A DNA stretch of 64,000 nt, from positions 9,446,163 to 9,510,162 of the forward strand of contig NW_020954615.1 in NCBI RefSeq assembly GCF_900497805.2, read 5' to 3'. The DNA comes from Vombatus ursinus (taxonomy: Eukaryota; Chordata; Mammalia; Diprotodontia; Vombatidae). Positions 1 to 11,859 of this stretch are shown piece after piece; positions within the stretch are counted from its first letter, which is position 1, and the number at the start of each line of letters is the position of its first letter. The notes beneath the pieces were generated by a model. It worked only from the letters and a program-made list of their open reading frames with translations, did not search any database and was not told the origin of the DNA. The position numbers and the translations under genes are program-made.

Positions 1-130
1 GTCTGAGACTTTTATTACCTAGGGGCCACAAAGGTCCATTATAGGTTTTTGAGTAGCAAAGTGACATGGTCAGATCTGTGTTTTAGGAGTGCTAATTTGG
101 CATCTTGTGGAAGAGGTATAGGAGACAGAG
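1..130 (-). mobile_element. L2 LINE internal fragment
   Basis: Read on the minus strand this matches the late-ORF region of mammalian L2. The plus strand shows the hallmark GTGACATGGTCAGATCTG, which reverse-complements to the L2 'CAGATCATGTCAC' region. It runs off the left edge, so its full length is unknown. Confidence 0.6.
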
Positions 131-132
131 CT

Positions 133-262
133 TTATTCCATTAACAGGTATTTACTAAGTAGTTACTATGTACCAGATACTATGTGTAGTGATGGGGACA
201 CAGATAAAGGCCAAAACAGATAATTCCCATTAGGACCTCCCATTCTATTAAGGAATTATATT
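133..262 (-). mobile_element. L2 LINE 3' end fragment
   Basis: The plus strand reads TACTATGTACCAGATACTATG followed by GGGGACACAGATAAAG. This is the reverse complement of the L2 3' end (tgtatccccagtgcct...tggcacatagtagg). The internal L2 piece lies immediately to its left, which is the wrong order for one minus-strand copy, so it is a separate insertion. Confidence 0.6.
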
Positions 263-955
263 AGAAACTGACTTGTATTGGAAACTAACAAGCAACAATA
301 TAATATCAGAAAAATCAAAATTACTTATGATCCAAAGGATAATGAAATGTTTAATACAGAGGGTAATTAGTGTTGTAAGAATTTGTAATCTAGAGTCCAT
401 AATCTTTTTTAAATATGTATTTTAAAAACTCTTTCCATAAATTTATTTCCTTTATAATGTCATGTGTGTTAGTTTATGCTTTAAAATTATCACTCGGAGT
501 TAACCACAGGCTACCAAGAGATGTAAATGCTGAAGAACCTCTTTGTTTTAACATGTTATCAAGGGTGATGCATTTAATAAATGATGCAAAAGACCTTATG
601 GACATGTATGCCCAGAAAATAAGAGATGCACCTGTACTCTCTTGCCATGCAAGAGAGATGGCATATACAGATAGCTTGGAGGTTACCTAGTGATCCACAG
701 AATTTTCAAAGAACAAGAATTAGAGATTGCTTGCATAGGCAGATCTACTATTAAGGATTCATGGAAAGGCTTATAGCAGAGTGGCATAGGATAAAAGATG
801 GAATGGATGATTAGGAATTTGCATAAAGGGCATAACCACATTATTGAGATTCTGATTCATCACTGAATAGATGCTTCTCATTCCATCACTTTGCTGAAAA
901 AGTTACTTCAAGAATCCCTAAAATAATATTTTAGTTTTTGATTATGGACTAAATG
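263..955. other. Unassigned AT-rich DNA
   Basis: No repeat family or gene recognised. A 91-codon open frame at 415-690 has no recognisable domain, splice context or upstream signal and is treated as chance. Confidence 0.5.
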
Positions 956-959
956 CCAA

Positions 960-1022
960 GGAAGAGGCAATATAGGATAGTAGATAGAGAACTGGTTTGG
1001 GAGGGAGACCTGGGTTGTCTCC
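960..1022 (+). mobile_element. MIR/MAR1-type SINE head fragment
   Basis: GGATAGTAGATAGAGAACTGG followed by GGAGGGAGACCTGGGTT resembles the tRNA-derived head of a marsupial CORE-SINE (box A region and 'cctgggtt'). Only about 60 bp is recognisable. Confidence 0.4.
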
Positions 1023-2680
1023 CTGTATTGATGAAATAAATCACAGGCTATATCAATATAAACACAAAATATTTTAGCCAGCATATGAAATGTTCTGAAT
1101 CAATTTTCAGGAGCCACTGTCAACTGAAAATCAGTGGATAGTAAAGAAACTCAAATGGGAGTCAATGGGAGAATGATGAGATTTCAGAATAGCTTTTGAA
1201 AGATGCAGCTACTAAATGAATTGGATATAGCTATGCTACCTGTGTCTGAACAGGCCTGCAGAAAGCTACGTGGAGATTAACTGTGACTTTTGGTAATAAG
1301 CAATCTACCCTGCATCCAGATGGTTAATGACAGTGAAAAACAGCATGGTTTGTTTCGTAGATCCTGGGAGCTGTCCTGGCTCTTTGATCATTTCAACTCC
1401 AAGGCAAAGATTCCATCCAAGAAACGGACTGGGGAGGCAAAGAGATCATGTTTTAAATCACCTATAGAAATTCAACATTGATCATAATGACATAGGGGAG
1501 GAAAATATAGGCTGACAATCATGATATGTTCCTTTCTTTGTTTGACTAGGTTAGAAAATTGGCAGATGAAAAAAAAATCTCTTTTGGCCTGTTGTAATGC
1601 TAACAAAAAATATGGAGTTGATGAAATTATAGTATCAGTCTACTAAGATTGAGTTGAATGATTGGAAAAACATAGTCACATATGTTTAAATAAGACCTTG
1701 TAGAAAAGTTTGTAATGGACTTCTCTCTTTGTGTTTATCCTTGGCCCCAAGCTATGAAACTTCACTATTAATCACTTGTATAACCACATAAATTTCATGG
1801 TTATCAGATTTGCAGCTGATGTGATATTAGACTATAGTCAAATATTTTCTAGCTCTAAAAATGGAAGAAAGGGACTATACCTATGATTTTCTCAGTGTAG
1901 GAATTTTCAAGATAAAACAAAGACACAAAAAACAAAACCCTTTTAGTTGTAGGTCAACACCTTCTTTCCTTCGCTTCAACTTAAAGTCTTTGAGAGTTGC
2001 CTAGAGCAATACATGCTTAAGTGATCTGGCCAGTGTCACACATCTTGTATCTTTCAGATATGAGACTAGAACCAAAGATGTCCTGGATTTAAGGCCATCA
2101 TCAGATCACCTAAGGAGTACCGAGGGCAGGTCTGAAAGTCACATTTCAGAAATAGCATACAGAAGCTTAGAAGTGTTCAGGATGGGGAGGAGCTAGGACA
2201 TATTGGTTTAGGTTTTCTAGAGGCAGATACTAGCGTAGTGTAAGAGAAACACTGGGAATCATTAGTTCTGTCCTGATTTGGAACTAGCTGATTTAAAATA
2301 TAGGGCGTTCTCATTTATTTGAGGAATTTTAGTACAGGCTGAATGTCCTCTGCCAGGAGATACAAAAAAGCGGATTTTGATCACACATGGATGCTGTCCT
2401 CTGAACATCCATCCAACACTAGAATCCATTGATCCAGTGACACTCATATTTCAAACAACCTCTTGTGATGAAATGGGATGGGTTCTAATACTAACTCCAC
2501 TGCATCTGTTCAATCTTCACCTAGATTTTACTTACAGTAATGAAATATTTGTGAACTTGGGCAAAGTGAAGTTTGGCAGTAATTGCTGGGTTTTTTTTTT
2601 GGTTGTTTGCTTGTTCTCCTCTGCCCTCATAAATTCTTGAAGTTCTAAAGAGCAGTTATGAACTATATCAAAGGGAAAAG
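1023..2680. other. Unassigned low-copy DNA
   Basis: I see no gene, RNA gene or recognisable repeat here. The short open frames at 1290-1481, 2262-2447 (minus) and 2377-2640 overlap or show no protein family signature. Confidence 0.5.
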
Positions 2681-2682
2681 AT

Positions 2683-2752
2683 TATAGAATGTAGGACTGG
2701 AAAAGGTTCTGGAAATCATCTACTTCTCCTGTTTATTTTTATAGAGGAGGTC
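2683..2752 (-). mobile_element. MIR/Ther1-like SINE fragment
   Basis: AGAATGTAGGACTGGAAAAG then 'tctggaaatcatctacttct' resembles the reverse complement of a CORE-SINE tail ('gacttcta..gtcccttccagctcta'). It is short and degraded. Confidence 0.35.
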
Positions 2753-3071
2753 ATACTCACATATTATAATTTCAAGTCCTTTCTCTAGCAATATCCATTA
2801 GTTTAATTCAATCACGAATTTTTGAAAGCATATATTTCATTCTTATCATAATTCAGAATTAGAATATTCAGCTTAAAGAATTAAAAATAATAATTCAAGT
2901 CAAAATTTTATATGAAGTTCTTATATTAAACGTAGTGTTAATAATGAAAGTTTTCAAATCTTTAAAGTATATAAACCGGGGCTATCATTTGTGAGTATCC
3001 TCATCATCAATTGGGAGAGACAATCTTGCATAATGGTTAGAGAGCTTTCCTGAATCTGACTATTTCAAAAA

Positions 3072-3565
3072 CAAAATACTCCATCTTTTGGCTCTGCACA
3101 TTTCCTCTGGCTGTCACCCAGGCCTGGAATGTTCTCCCTCTTCTGCTTCACTTATTGACCTCATTGGCTTCATTCAAGTCCTAATTAAAATCCCATCTTT
3201 TCCTAGATGCCTTCCCCAAACTCTCTTAATTGTAGTGCCTTCCTTCTGTCAATTATATCCTATTTATTCTGTATCTAGCTTTCTTTGTATATGTTTGTTT
3301 ACATGTCGTCTCTTCCATTACATTGTAAGCTCCATAAGGGCAGAGACTGTCTTTTGCCTCCCTATGTGTCTTGGTGACACACCAGACTTCCTTCACGCTC
3401 ATAACATATCTTCAATATCATTTTATTGTTGCAGTTATATGAGAGAATGAAAGCTATCTGAGGTCAAAGATTATTATATTTTGCTTTATCATTAGCACTT
3501 AGCACATTCCTTATTCATTGTATACGCTTACTATATTTGGTTGATCAATAATTTTTATTATTATT
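3072..3565 (+). mobile_element. L2 LINE 3' end
   Basis: This is a plus-strand L2 3' end. It contains 'ggcctggaatgttctccctc' (end of ORF2), a degraded 'cctaattaaaatcccatctttt' segment, 'cattgtaagctccataaggg' and an AT-rich tail with a TTGATCAAT-like end. The 120-codon frame at 3088-3450 crosses it without the L2 endonuclease or RT core, so it is not a working gene. Confidence 0.75.
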
Positions 3566-3774
3566 GGTAGTAGTAGTAATATTTTAACAATGTATAAATA
3601 TCATATGAATATATAATAAATATATTGCATATGTTATATAAATGTAAAAATTGTAAGATAATACTAATAAGCATAGATTTTAATAAAGTCCTCTCGTAGG
3701 AGGTTGCACCTGATGTATTCTATGAATTGGAAATTGGAAGTATAACGTGAATAATAAGGTTGGTACAATAGGTA

Positions 3775-4020
3775 GAGCTTTGCCTCTGGGCAAATCATTT
3801 TAATTTTCAGCCTCAATTTCTTACTCTTTAAAAATGGGCATGATAATCATAGCAATTCTTCTGCAGGGCTGCTGTGAGGATCAAATGATCTTATACCTAT
3901 GCACGTATACACAGATCTATACACTCACACCAACACACACATACATATAGTACTTAGCATATCTCAAAGTGCTGTATCAGTTATTATTAGTAGTAGTACT
4001 ATTATTGCTATGATTTTAGT
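3775..4020 (+). mobile_element. MIR/MAR1-type SINE with internal microsatellite
   Basis: The core and tail of a CORE-SINE are visible: 'ctgggcaaatcatttta', 'aaaatgggcatgataatcatagca', 'ctgctgtgaggatcaaatgat', then 'agtacttagcatatct' and 'gctgtatcagttattattag'. A short CA/TA-rich stretch at about 3900-3950 interrupts the tail. Confidence 0.7.
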
Positions 4021-4565
4021 TATGTTAGCAAAAAAAAGCACCCAATATCTAAATGTCACATTAAAATTACTATAATTTCAGGAATTAGACTTTGAGGCAG
4101 AAAAAATAAAAACTGTAACCATGTTGTATAATTTGGTATTATTATATTATTCAGTCAAGTGTATCTCAATTTATTGCAGTAAGGTTTCTTGGTTTTCTCC
4201 TCCCCTTTGCCCCCCAAATTCATAAAATAGACCAATTATTTTTTAATAAGATGCCAGTGAGCCAAGGGGAAGGAGAAATAAAGCTTACAAAGCCAGAATG
4301 GTTGGAGAATAAAAAGGCCTTAGAGAAAAAAAAATCACCCCAACTTCAAGTATAGCTTAAAATCAAACTCAGGAAAGCACCAAACCCAACCAGAGAGTCA
4401 TAGTACAAATGTCCAACGATAAATACACTTAGGATATGAAGACCAATGAGATGGTACAAGGAGGAATGACAATGGAAATGACATTGAAGTTACATCATTC
4501 ATTCAGGCAGACGAAGGGATTTGTGGTCCTGAGATAGCCAAGTGACCAGGAAGCCCTGGGACATA
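4021..4565. other. Unassigned DNA
   Basis: AT-rich, with no recognisable repeat or gene. It contains A-rich patches at about 4098-4110 and 4328-4336. Confidence 0.45.
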
Positions 4566-4567
4566 AT

Positions 4568-4833
4568 AACAATGACAGCCATAGTAGCTAACTTTTACTT
4601 AGAGCTTAATGTGTTCCAGTACCTATGCTAAGTGCGTCACAATTATTGTCTCATTTTGTCCTCATAACAATCCTGGGAGGTAGGTGCTATTATTATCCCA
4701 ATCATACAGATGAAAAAAACTGAGGTAAACAAAGGCTAAGTGCTTTGCCCAGTGTCCCAGAGCTCATGAATGTCTGCCACCAGATTTGAACTCAGGTCCA
4801 GCATGGTGCCACCTAGCTCTTTGCAGCTAGGGA
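4568..4833 (-). mobile_element. MIR/MAR1-type SINE, near full length
   Basis: The plus strand carries the reverse complement of a CORE-SINE: 'gctaacttttacttagagc', 'ctcattttgtcctcataaca', 'atcctgggaggtaggtgct', 'gatgaaaaaaactgaggtaa', 'tttgcccagtgtcccagagc' and 'ggtgccacctagctc'. Tail, core and tRNA head are all present. Confidence 0.85.
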
Positions 4834-5004
4834 CATGAGAAAAGACTGAGAGTTAGAAAACTTACCAATGACAGAATGGACCTTTTGATCAATGCCACAA
4901 TGTGCTTAAGCCTTAATGTCCTCCCCTGCCAAATGCAGTAAATATAGGTTTTGTCATGAGGAAAACTCAAGGTCTAAAAGCATCCATGAATCCATTGCTT
5001 AAGA

Positions 5005-5345
5005 GCATAGGTCATCAAGCACTTACACTGTGCGAGGCCCTATAGTAAGTGCTGAGGATACAAAAAAAGGCAAAAGACTGTCTCTGCTCTCATGGAACTC
5101 ACAGTCTAATGGGTAAGACAACATGAAATAGATGCTCTACAAAGAAGATAGAGAAAGAATAGGTTAGGGATAATCAAGAGAGAAAAAGCACTAGAATTGA
5201 AAAGAATTAGGAAAGATCATGTCAATGGTAACATTGTAGCTGGGACTTGAAGGAAACCAAGAGAACTAAAGAAAGCAATGAGGAGGGAGAGAATTCTAGG
5301 CAGGAGAGACACGTTGGGGATATGGAAGGAGTGCTCTCTATGTCA
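5005..5345 (-). mobile_element. L2 LINE 3' portion
   Basis: The plus strand reads 'caagcacttacactgtgcga', 'gctgaggatacaaaaaaagg', 'gtctctgctctcatggaact' and 'gaattctaggcaggagagac'. This is the reverse complement of the L2 C-terminal coding end through the 3' UTR, in the expected order, so it is a single copy. Confidence 0.8.
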
Positions 5346-5547
5346 GCCCAAGGCTTAATCCTGTGGGCTGGCTCTCTTATCCCTATTCATTTTATTTCAC
5401 TTTTCAGGATTTCACACATCTCCCTGACTATAACCTGCCAAGCAGCTGTCTATTTGCCCTGAGAATTTCCTCAGGGATTTTTGCCTCATTGTTGGAATCA
5501 CATGACCTATCCAAAAAAAGGACAGGGAAAAAAAAAAGTACTATCCA

Positions 5548-5682
5548 CTCTGCTCAGTGCTTTGGGTAGCAAGACAAAACAGAAAACAGTCCCTGCCCTC
5601 AGGAAGCTTGCATTCTACACAGGAAACAAAATATACATAAGTAAATGTAAGGTAATTTGGGGAGGGAGAGATGAAACCATAA
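5548..5682 (-). mobile_element. L2 LINE 3' fragment
   Basis: A second minus-strand L2 end: 'ctcagtgctttgggtagcaa' then 'cagtccctgccctcaggaag' and 'cttgcattctacacagg'. It repeats the same part of L2 as the copy at 5005-5345, so it is an independent insertion. Confidence 0.7.
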
Positions 5683-5824
5683 GACCTTGTTAAGAGAAAT
5701 ATAAAATGCTCTAAAAAATGCAAAGAAATTTTTAAAAATGTTTCCCCTTCTATGATTCAGTTTCCTTACCTACAAAATCCATGGGATTAATAATTACTAC
5801 AATTATAAAGACACTGACATTAGA

Positions 5825-5915
5825 ACATAAACTCCTTGGAGTCTTTGCTTTTTCTGTATCTTTAATATTTGACACATGGCCTAGTATATAAATATTTATT
5901 GATTTCCTATTGCAT
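5825..5915 (+). mobile_element. L2 LINE 3' terminal fragment
   Basis: 'aacataaactccttggagtc' followed by 'tttctgtatctttaatattt' and 'gacacatggcctagtatat' with a final TATTTATTGATT. This is a degraded plus-strand L2 3' UTR and TGATT-type tail. Confidence 0.55.
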
Positions 5916-5984
5916 GCTTGATGGAATATAGTTCACATCCCCCAGAATGGTTGGAAAGCCTTTATGAATTTCACATCATCATAT

Positions 5985-6190
5985 ATGTAATTTCTTTATA
6001 AATGTTTTATACGTGTATAATGTGAAATTATATACACAAAATACTTGTGAGCCTACGTTTGCAAGTATGTGCATAATGCATAAATAAATAAGTATGTATC
6101 TTTGTATGAAAATATACAGATATGTGCATATACATATAATATATATGCATACATTTATGCATATATGTATGTGTCTATACATAGATTTAC
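5985..6190. repeat. AT-rich alternating pyrimidine-purine repeat
   Basis: Degenerate (TA)/(CATA)/(TATG) microsatellite, densest at 6110-6185 with repeated ATATGCATAC-type units. No gene signal; a 67-codon minus-strand frame here only reflects the repeat. Confidence 0.7.
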
Positions 6191-7035
6191 TTCTATAGGT
6201 CTATCTGGACTTGTGATTTTGGTGGTGGTGGGAATCACTTTTCCAGAAAACAGATTCTACTGATCCAAATCATTCTCTACACTGCGTAGTCTTTGACAGA
6301 AGCTTGGGTCATGCAAAAGTAAGTGACCTTGCCTGGATCACATAGACTGTATGACTTAGATGTAGGATTTAAACTCAATTCTTTCTGATTCTGATATTCA
6401 ATGTCTATACTTCACACTATTTGTCATTTATGACTAAATCATGAATCCATGGTAAATACAAGCATCTAATCCTAATTGTGTTTCTAATACTAATTCTCAT
6501 TATAATTAAAATCAGAAGAAAATTATTTCAAGTGAAAGGAAGGATGACTCAGTGGATCTCCTTTGAAAGACAAAGATGGTGAAGTTGTTTTATTGTGCAT
6601 CCATAGGCAAGGGTAAAAATAACTTCATGGTATATCTTTTTAACTCATAATGCAATATTCATGATAATTATTTTCAAAAGGAGCTCTATGAAAAAAAGCT
6701 CTATTTATGCGCTAACATTTGCTACCCCAAAATGAAAAGTGAGTGAAATTATACAGAGAATGTTCCCAGACAAATTCTAAAGGCACCATTAAAGGCAAAG
6801 GACAATGAGGTGAGCTAGAAATCAAGAGGAGGAATGTGGGCTGAAGTGCATTCAGGAAATTGAAAAGCTAATTTAATGACCCCCAATTCTTTTTCTCCGA
6901 GAAACAACAACCAATGCATTTTCTTTCCTTTTCCCCCTTAAATACCAATATTCTAATAGCATTTAACATAATTGCATGAAATAAAGCACAGTAGTTCCCG
7001 AAGTAGTGAAAATTAATATTAAATGGCAGACAATG
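6191..7035. other. Unassigned DNA
   Basis: The stretch 6295-6410 has weak similarity to a degraded minus-strand CORE-SINE ('gaccttgcctggatcacata' followed by 'gatgtaggatttaaactca'). The rest is unassigned. Confidence 0.4.
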
Positions 7036-7038
7036 GAA

Positions 7039-7092
7039 AGTGTGTGTGTGTTTGTGTATGTGTGTGTGAAAGAGAGAGAGAGAGAGAGAGAG
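7039..7092. repeat. Compound (TG)n-(AG)n microsatellite
   Basis: An interrupted (TG)n run switches to an uninterrupted (AG)n run of about 10 units. It is compound because two different dinucleotides abut. Confidence 0.95.
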
Positions 7093-7649
7093 CAACCTAC
7101 AAAATTTAAGGGACTTCAAAAAAAGACAGTAAGGTATTTTGTGACCAAAAAAGTATATGCTGATTATATAGTGTGTTTGAGAAATAACAGGTGGACAGCT
7201 CCATCAGACAGACCACTGATATATGTGTCATGCCACAAGGAAGCAAAGTATAGACAATGGATCCCTTGTTGTGGTGCTCAGGTGTAGGCATAGATTAGAG
7301 TCACACAGGAAAGATGTTATTATCTGTGTCATTGGATTATGTATTGTCATAGATTCATCTGAGTGTCCTATGACATAACTAGTAAACATTTAGAAAAGAA
7401 AAGCAGGATCAGGAAGAAGAAGGTTGTTTTCATCAAAACCACATCATGCCAGATTAAGATTAATTTCATTTTTGAGGATTACTCAATTGGTAGATTAAGG
7501 GAATGATTCATAAAATGACTAAAATTAAGTTAAAATTTTTTTTCTACTGTTCATCTTGAAAAGATGGAGAAATGTGGTTTAGGAAATAATGTAATTAAAG
7601 ATATTTGTTTCATCTCCTCTAATGTACATACCTATTTATATGTTCTCTT

Positions 7650-7745
7650 TGGCATAATACAATTTTCTTGAGGTCACAGATTGTTTTTTTTTTCTTTTCT
7701 CTTTATATACCCAGTGAAGTTCCTGGAAATAGTGAGCAAGGGGGT
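7650..7745 (+). mobile_element. L2 LINE 3' UTR fragment
   Basis: 'tttcttgaggtcacagattg' followed by a T-run, 'ctttatatacccagtgaagt' and 'tcctggaaatagtgagca' matches the L2 'cttgagggcaggga...cccagtgcctggcacatagt' end, degraded. Confidence 0.5.
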
Positions 7746-7784
7746 AAAGTTTGTTGAAGAACATTAGTTTTGACATGTACATAA

Positions 7785-8012
7785 TGAAAACCTTCTTAAC
7801 AGTGGAAGTAATAATATGGAATGAGTTAACTCAAGAAGTAACGAGTTTCCCACTACTGAAGTTCTTCCAAAGGAAAATGTATGACTTTAGACAAAGATTT
7901 TGTATAAGAAATAACTAGTCATATACAAATTGAAGTCCTCTTAGGTCACTTCCAGTGCCAAGAACCTGGGCTTCAGTATTCTAAGGTCCCTTCCAGCTCT
8001 AAATACTAGGCT
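7785..8012 (+). mobile_element. L3/CR1-type LINE 3' end
   Basis: 'ccttcttaacagtggaagta', 'aagaagtaacgagtttccca', 'ctactgaagttcttccaaag' and a terminal 'aggtcccttccagctctaaa' reproduce the conserved CR1/L3 3' UTR ('gggctgcctc..gtgagttccccatcactggaggtcttcaagcaaagg'). It is an ancient, 5'-truncated copy. Confidence 0.65.
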
Positions 8013-8015
8013 AAG

Positions 8016-8855
8016 GAAATTAATTATCACTGAAATAATGCAGTAACCATTATAAACTTAACTAATGAAAGATAATTCCTACTCATTATCCCCATGACAG
8101 TGATGTTGGAGATTAGAAATTGAAGGGAATGGGAGGGAGAACAATTATACTATGAGGAAAGGCAAGAAGTAGAAACTAGATCACTGAATATTCCACATTC
8201 AAAAACTTTCCCTAGAAACAACTCTCTATTACAATTTTCAGGCAGACATAATAAAGTGATGGCAAGATTAAAATCCATAGAGAGCATTCTGAGTTCTTGG
8301 TTTCTCACTGTTCAGGGAGCCCAGATCTTTCAAAGTCTTCATTTAAGGATGTGTTTGCCAGTGATAAGTTCAGAAAAATCATCCCAGGGCATTATAGGAA
8401 AATGTCATTGGTCAGCTTTCATTTCTTTGAGTATTCATGGATAGCATCATGCATGAGTCCTCATCCCATATAGTATATTCATACAGTGTATATTTTCTGC
8501 AGAGGTGTTCACTATACTGACAAAAGGAGACAAACCTTACATCCACTGCCAACACTCCAGTAATTGAGTTTAATGAGCTTTCTTCCAGCTGTCCCCAAGG
8601 AAGCCACATCCTAATTATGTCTAATTGGTGTTTTCTTTTGGGATGAGAAATATAAATCCTCAGAAACGAATGTGATATATCAAGAGGCTGGGGAAACAAA
8701 ATCGAGGATTTTTGGTTTTTGGTTGTTTGTTTGTGGGAAGGACATGGGGGGAAGAAAGAAGAGTTTCCCTGAAATTGTTTCCATTTTGTTCTAATCAAAT
8801 TGTATCAAATTTTGTTGGTTTCTTTGGGTTTTTGGAGAGCTTTTTTTTCCAGTCT
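8016..8855. other. Unassigned low-copy DNA
   Basis: No repeat family identified. The longest open frame here (8412-8798, minus, 128 codons) has no recognisable domain and mixed composition. It is most likely chance, although one of the few long frames outside repeats. Confidence 0.45.
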
Positions 8856-8856
8856 A

Positions 8857-9135
8857 CTACCTAGAGGCAGGTAGGTTGAGGCAGTTGATACTGTGATAGG
8901 TCTGGAGTCATGAAGAACTATTTTTCCCCAAATCTAACCTCAGAAAGTCACCAAGTGTGTGACACAAGGCCTCATTTAACCTTTGTCTTCCTCAGCTTCT
9001 CCAAATGTAAAATGGCAAAATAATAATACCTACCATCAAGGGTTGTTATGAGGATCAAATGATATAATATTTGCAAATTGCTTAGTACTGTGTCTGGCAC
9101 ACAGTAAGTGCACAATAAATGCTTATTTCTCTTGT
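8857..9135 (+). mobile_element. MIR/MAR1-type SINE, near full length
   Basis: The tRNA-like head is degraded ('aggcagttgatactgtgata', 'tctggagtcatgaagaacta'). The core is good ('cctcagcttctccaaatgta', 'ggttgttatgaggatcaaat') and so is the tail ('ctggcacacagtaagtgcac', AATAAATGCTTATT). Confidence 0.85.
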
Positions 9136-9504
9136 CCTTTCTTATTCTTTTGAATCTGATTAATCATTTGTTCCCCTTGATGAGAGCCTGACCAATATTA
9201 TCAGGCTTGATATAGCACTTCTAAGGGTTCTTTTTATGCTAGAAGACTTTGAAAATATTATATAATATTTCATCATTTTTCTCACATATGAATGATAGCT
9301 AAGAGAAATCTTCCCTTTTGTGAGAGATAACTATGCAACAAGTAGTATACTCAATATTTTTCTTAATATTAAACAAAAATATCCAGTCTCTTAGGATCCT
9401 TCTAGCCCTAATATTTTTTTCTTATATGATGTTCATTTTTCATGGAAAGAAGACAGAGACTAATTAATTACACATCAAATATGTGTAAGATTTTTCATTT
9501 ATTT
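9136..9504. other. Unassigned AT-rich DNA
   Basis: No confident feature. 'aggatccttctagccctaat' at about 9394-9413 resembles an isolated CORE-SINE or CR1 tail. Confidence 0.4.
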
Positions 9505-9728
9505 TGTTTTCATTTATCAAGGGCTTACTATGTACAATGTTCTATGTTATCTGGACACTGGGGAGACAAATGGAATAATGAAGTCATAAATGTCTTCATG
9601 GAATTTATATTCTATGAAAGGCACTATACCACATATGCAAATAAAGTAAGTACAAACTGTGTACAAAGAAATACAAAGTAATTTCCAGAAAGGGAGAGGA
9701 AAAAATTGAATAATTGAGGAAGGAGGGA
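9505..9728 (-). mobile_element. L2 LINE 3' portion
   Basis: The plus strand shows 'caagggcttactatgtacaa', 'ggacactggggagacaaatg', 'atgtcttcatggaatttata' and 'aagtaatttccagaaaggga'. This is the reverse-complemented L2 3' UTR and the end of its coding region. Confidence 0.75.
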
Positions 9729-9731
9729 GAA

Positions 9732-9925
9732 AATAACAGTAAATAACATTGACAGAACTCTTTAAGATTCCTAAAGTGTTTCTCCATATAGCATCTCATT
9801 GAATCCCCACAACAGCCCTGTGCTGGAGGCATTACTAATATTATTATACTTATTTTCCAAGTCAGGAAACAGAAAGTCAGAGAGGTTCTGAAGAACACAG
9901 GATTTGATGGGTGGTTGGAGGATGA
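9732..9925 (-). mobile_element. MIR-type SINE
   Basis: 'catctcattgaatccccaca', 'acagccctgtgctggaggca', 'tattattatacttattttcc' and 'gtcaggaaacagaaagtcag' form the reverse-complemented MIR core. Confidence 0.75.
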
Positions 9926-10191
9926 AGGTGAAATTAAAAATTCAAAGATGATTGTGAGATTCTGTTTTGGTTTACTCATGATACTAAAGCTGTCCTTTCC
10001 AACCCAACCAAATTCATTTGATCTTGCTCCAAATGAATCAAGCCACATAACACTCTGAAATTATGTCGGCACAGAGAATTTCAAATATCCTTTAATCCAT
10101 TGTGGAAAAAAGCACACAAAAATGATAGTGTTATTTCTTGGGGAAAATGTTTGACTATATATATTCAGTGGTCAAGGAATGCCATGAACTA

Positions 10192-10202
10192 AGGGGGGGG
10201 GG
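10192..10202. repeat. Homopolymer G run
   Basis: Uninterrupted run of about ten Gs. It is prone to length error in reads and assembly. Confidence 0.9.
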
Positions 10203-10324
10203 TTGTTACATAAATTCTCTAAGAAATAACATGGTAAAAATCATTTCATGTTTACTGAATGCCCCAATTAAATATCAAACTTGTATTCTTATTTGGATTT
10301 GCAGGTTCCTAGGATAATCTATCA

Positions 10325-10490
10325 AGAGCTAAAAGGGACCTCAGAAGCCAGATATTCAAACCACTCATTTCACATATGAGGAAACTGAGGTTAAGCACAT
10401 TTAGATGACTTTCCTAGAGGCACTTAGACAGCGAATGGCTGAGCCAAGAATCTAACTGAAGACCTGAGACTAAAATCCAGCATGTTGTGT
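10325..10490 (-). mobile_element. CORE-SINE (MIR/Ther1-like)
   Basis: 'agctaaaagggacctcagaa', 'actcatttcacatatgagga', 'aactgaggttaagcacattt' and 'gaatctaactgaagacctga' form a minus-strand SINE whose tail has the 'gagctggaagggacctcaga' signature. Confidence 0.65.
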
Positions 10491-10999
10491 GTTGTTTCAA
10501 GGTGCTCTGTTAGAACAGCCTTTTTCTTTTCTTTCATCTCAATTTATCAGAACAGATTTATAAATAGACTGAGGTCATTGGAATTTTGGCTCAAGATGCT
10601 GATATTCCAGTGGGAAATCTTTTGTTTTTCCATGAAAGGCAAGTTTACTCCCCTTGTTTCTATGAGAACAATTGTCCAATTTACAGTCCACAGTTCTGAA
10701 CTCATAATATCAACTTTGTACTCATTCTCCATTCATGAATACCTTTCACTATAACATTTCTCTTTTTGGTCCCCACCTCTCTCTCCACAAAAACTTGGGC
10801 AAAGGAGGTGAGCATCTCTAGGAGCTGGGTCACCCATTTCATCTGAACAACTGCACAGGAATTTTGCATATTTTCTCTATTGTCCTGTCCTTCCCCATTC
10901 CCATTTTTATGCAACTTTTTTTTTGTACAAAGAATATATAGTTATTGTTTTCTTTTAAAAATCCCAAGTTCCATTAATGTTGACATTCTCTTTGTTGAC

Positions 11000-11300
11000 T
11001 CAAACCTCTAAGGCCAGAATGCATTTCTTCTTCATCTCCTTGTCTTAGATTTTCTAATCTCCTTCAAGGTTCAACTCAAGTGCCACCTTCTACATGAAAC
11101 CCAGACTGATCCAATCCCCTCCCATTACCTTGTGTATATTTCGTATCTAATTATATATATGTATATTTTGCCTCTTCTGGCTAAATTGATAGAATCTTTA
11201 AATATGCAGATTATTTCACTTATATCTTTTGTTGAAATTAGTAGAGTGTCTACCACAAAGCAATCGCTCGCTACATGTTGATTGATTATTTGATGTCCTT
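11000..11300 (+). mobile_element. L2-type LINE 3' end
   Basis: 'ctccttcaaggttcaactca', 'agtgccaccttctacatgaa' and 'gactgatccaatcccctccc' correspond to the last coding part of L2 (aggtctcagctcaaatgtcacc..). The end 'taccacaaagcaatcgctcg' with TTGATTGATT is the 3' tail. Confidence 0.7.
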
Positions 11301-11855
11301 ATACCTTAGGACTTGAATTTCATGAATTGTTATGGCCAAACTTAGAAAAAAAGTCACCTGCTGACCTACCCTCTGTTCATGGATCTCTCTCAAATGATTC
11401 TTTAAAAACAGAAGTAAAGTCCATTGGTCTTTCTGTTAGCATTCAAAGCCATTCTAACTCAGTGGAATCTTCCTTTATTCTATTCTGGTGAAACTTTTTT
11501 TTTTAATATTCTACTGTCACTTCCAGTTTACAATGAGGTATTTGACTTTAAATATGAGAGATTTCAATATATGTGTGAATATTTATTTATTATCAGCACT
11601 AATACACTGTGTGATTATCTAATCTTTCAAGCTATATTAATTAGGAAAAGTTTGAGTTATCATTTTTATTGAGGTTTACATAAGATTAATAGATATAAGA
11701 AATATATTGGGAGTTGAAATACCTATGAACATGTTGAACTTTTCATTTGGCAAATCCTAAGTTCTTCGTTTTGAGAGAAAGAAAACTAGATAAAAAGGGC
11801 ATCATTTTATTCCAATGTTTCTGAAACAAATTGGAAACCAAGGTGGAGAAGGTGC
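11301..11855. other. Unassigned AT-rich DNA
   Basis: No recognised feature. The 82-codon frame at 11424-11672 is AT-rich and lacks recognisable motifs. Confidence 0.4.
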
Positions 11856-11859
11856 CTAT

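Noticed and set aside
8412-8798. 128-codon minus-strand frame
   Set aside because: No recognised family, mixed composition, and no supporting gene structure.
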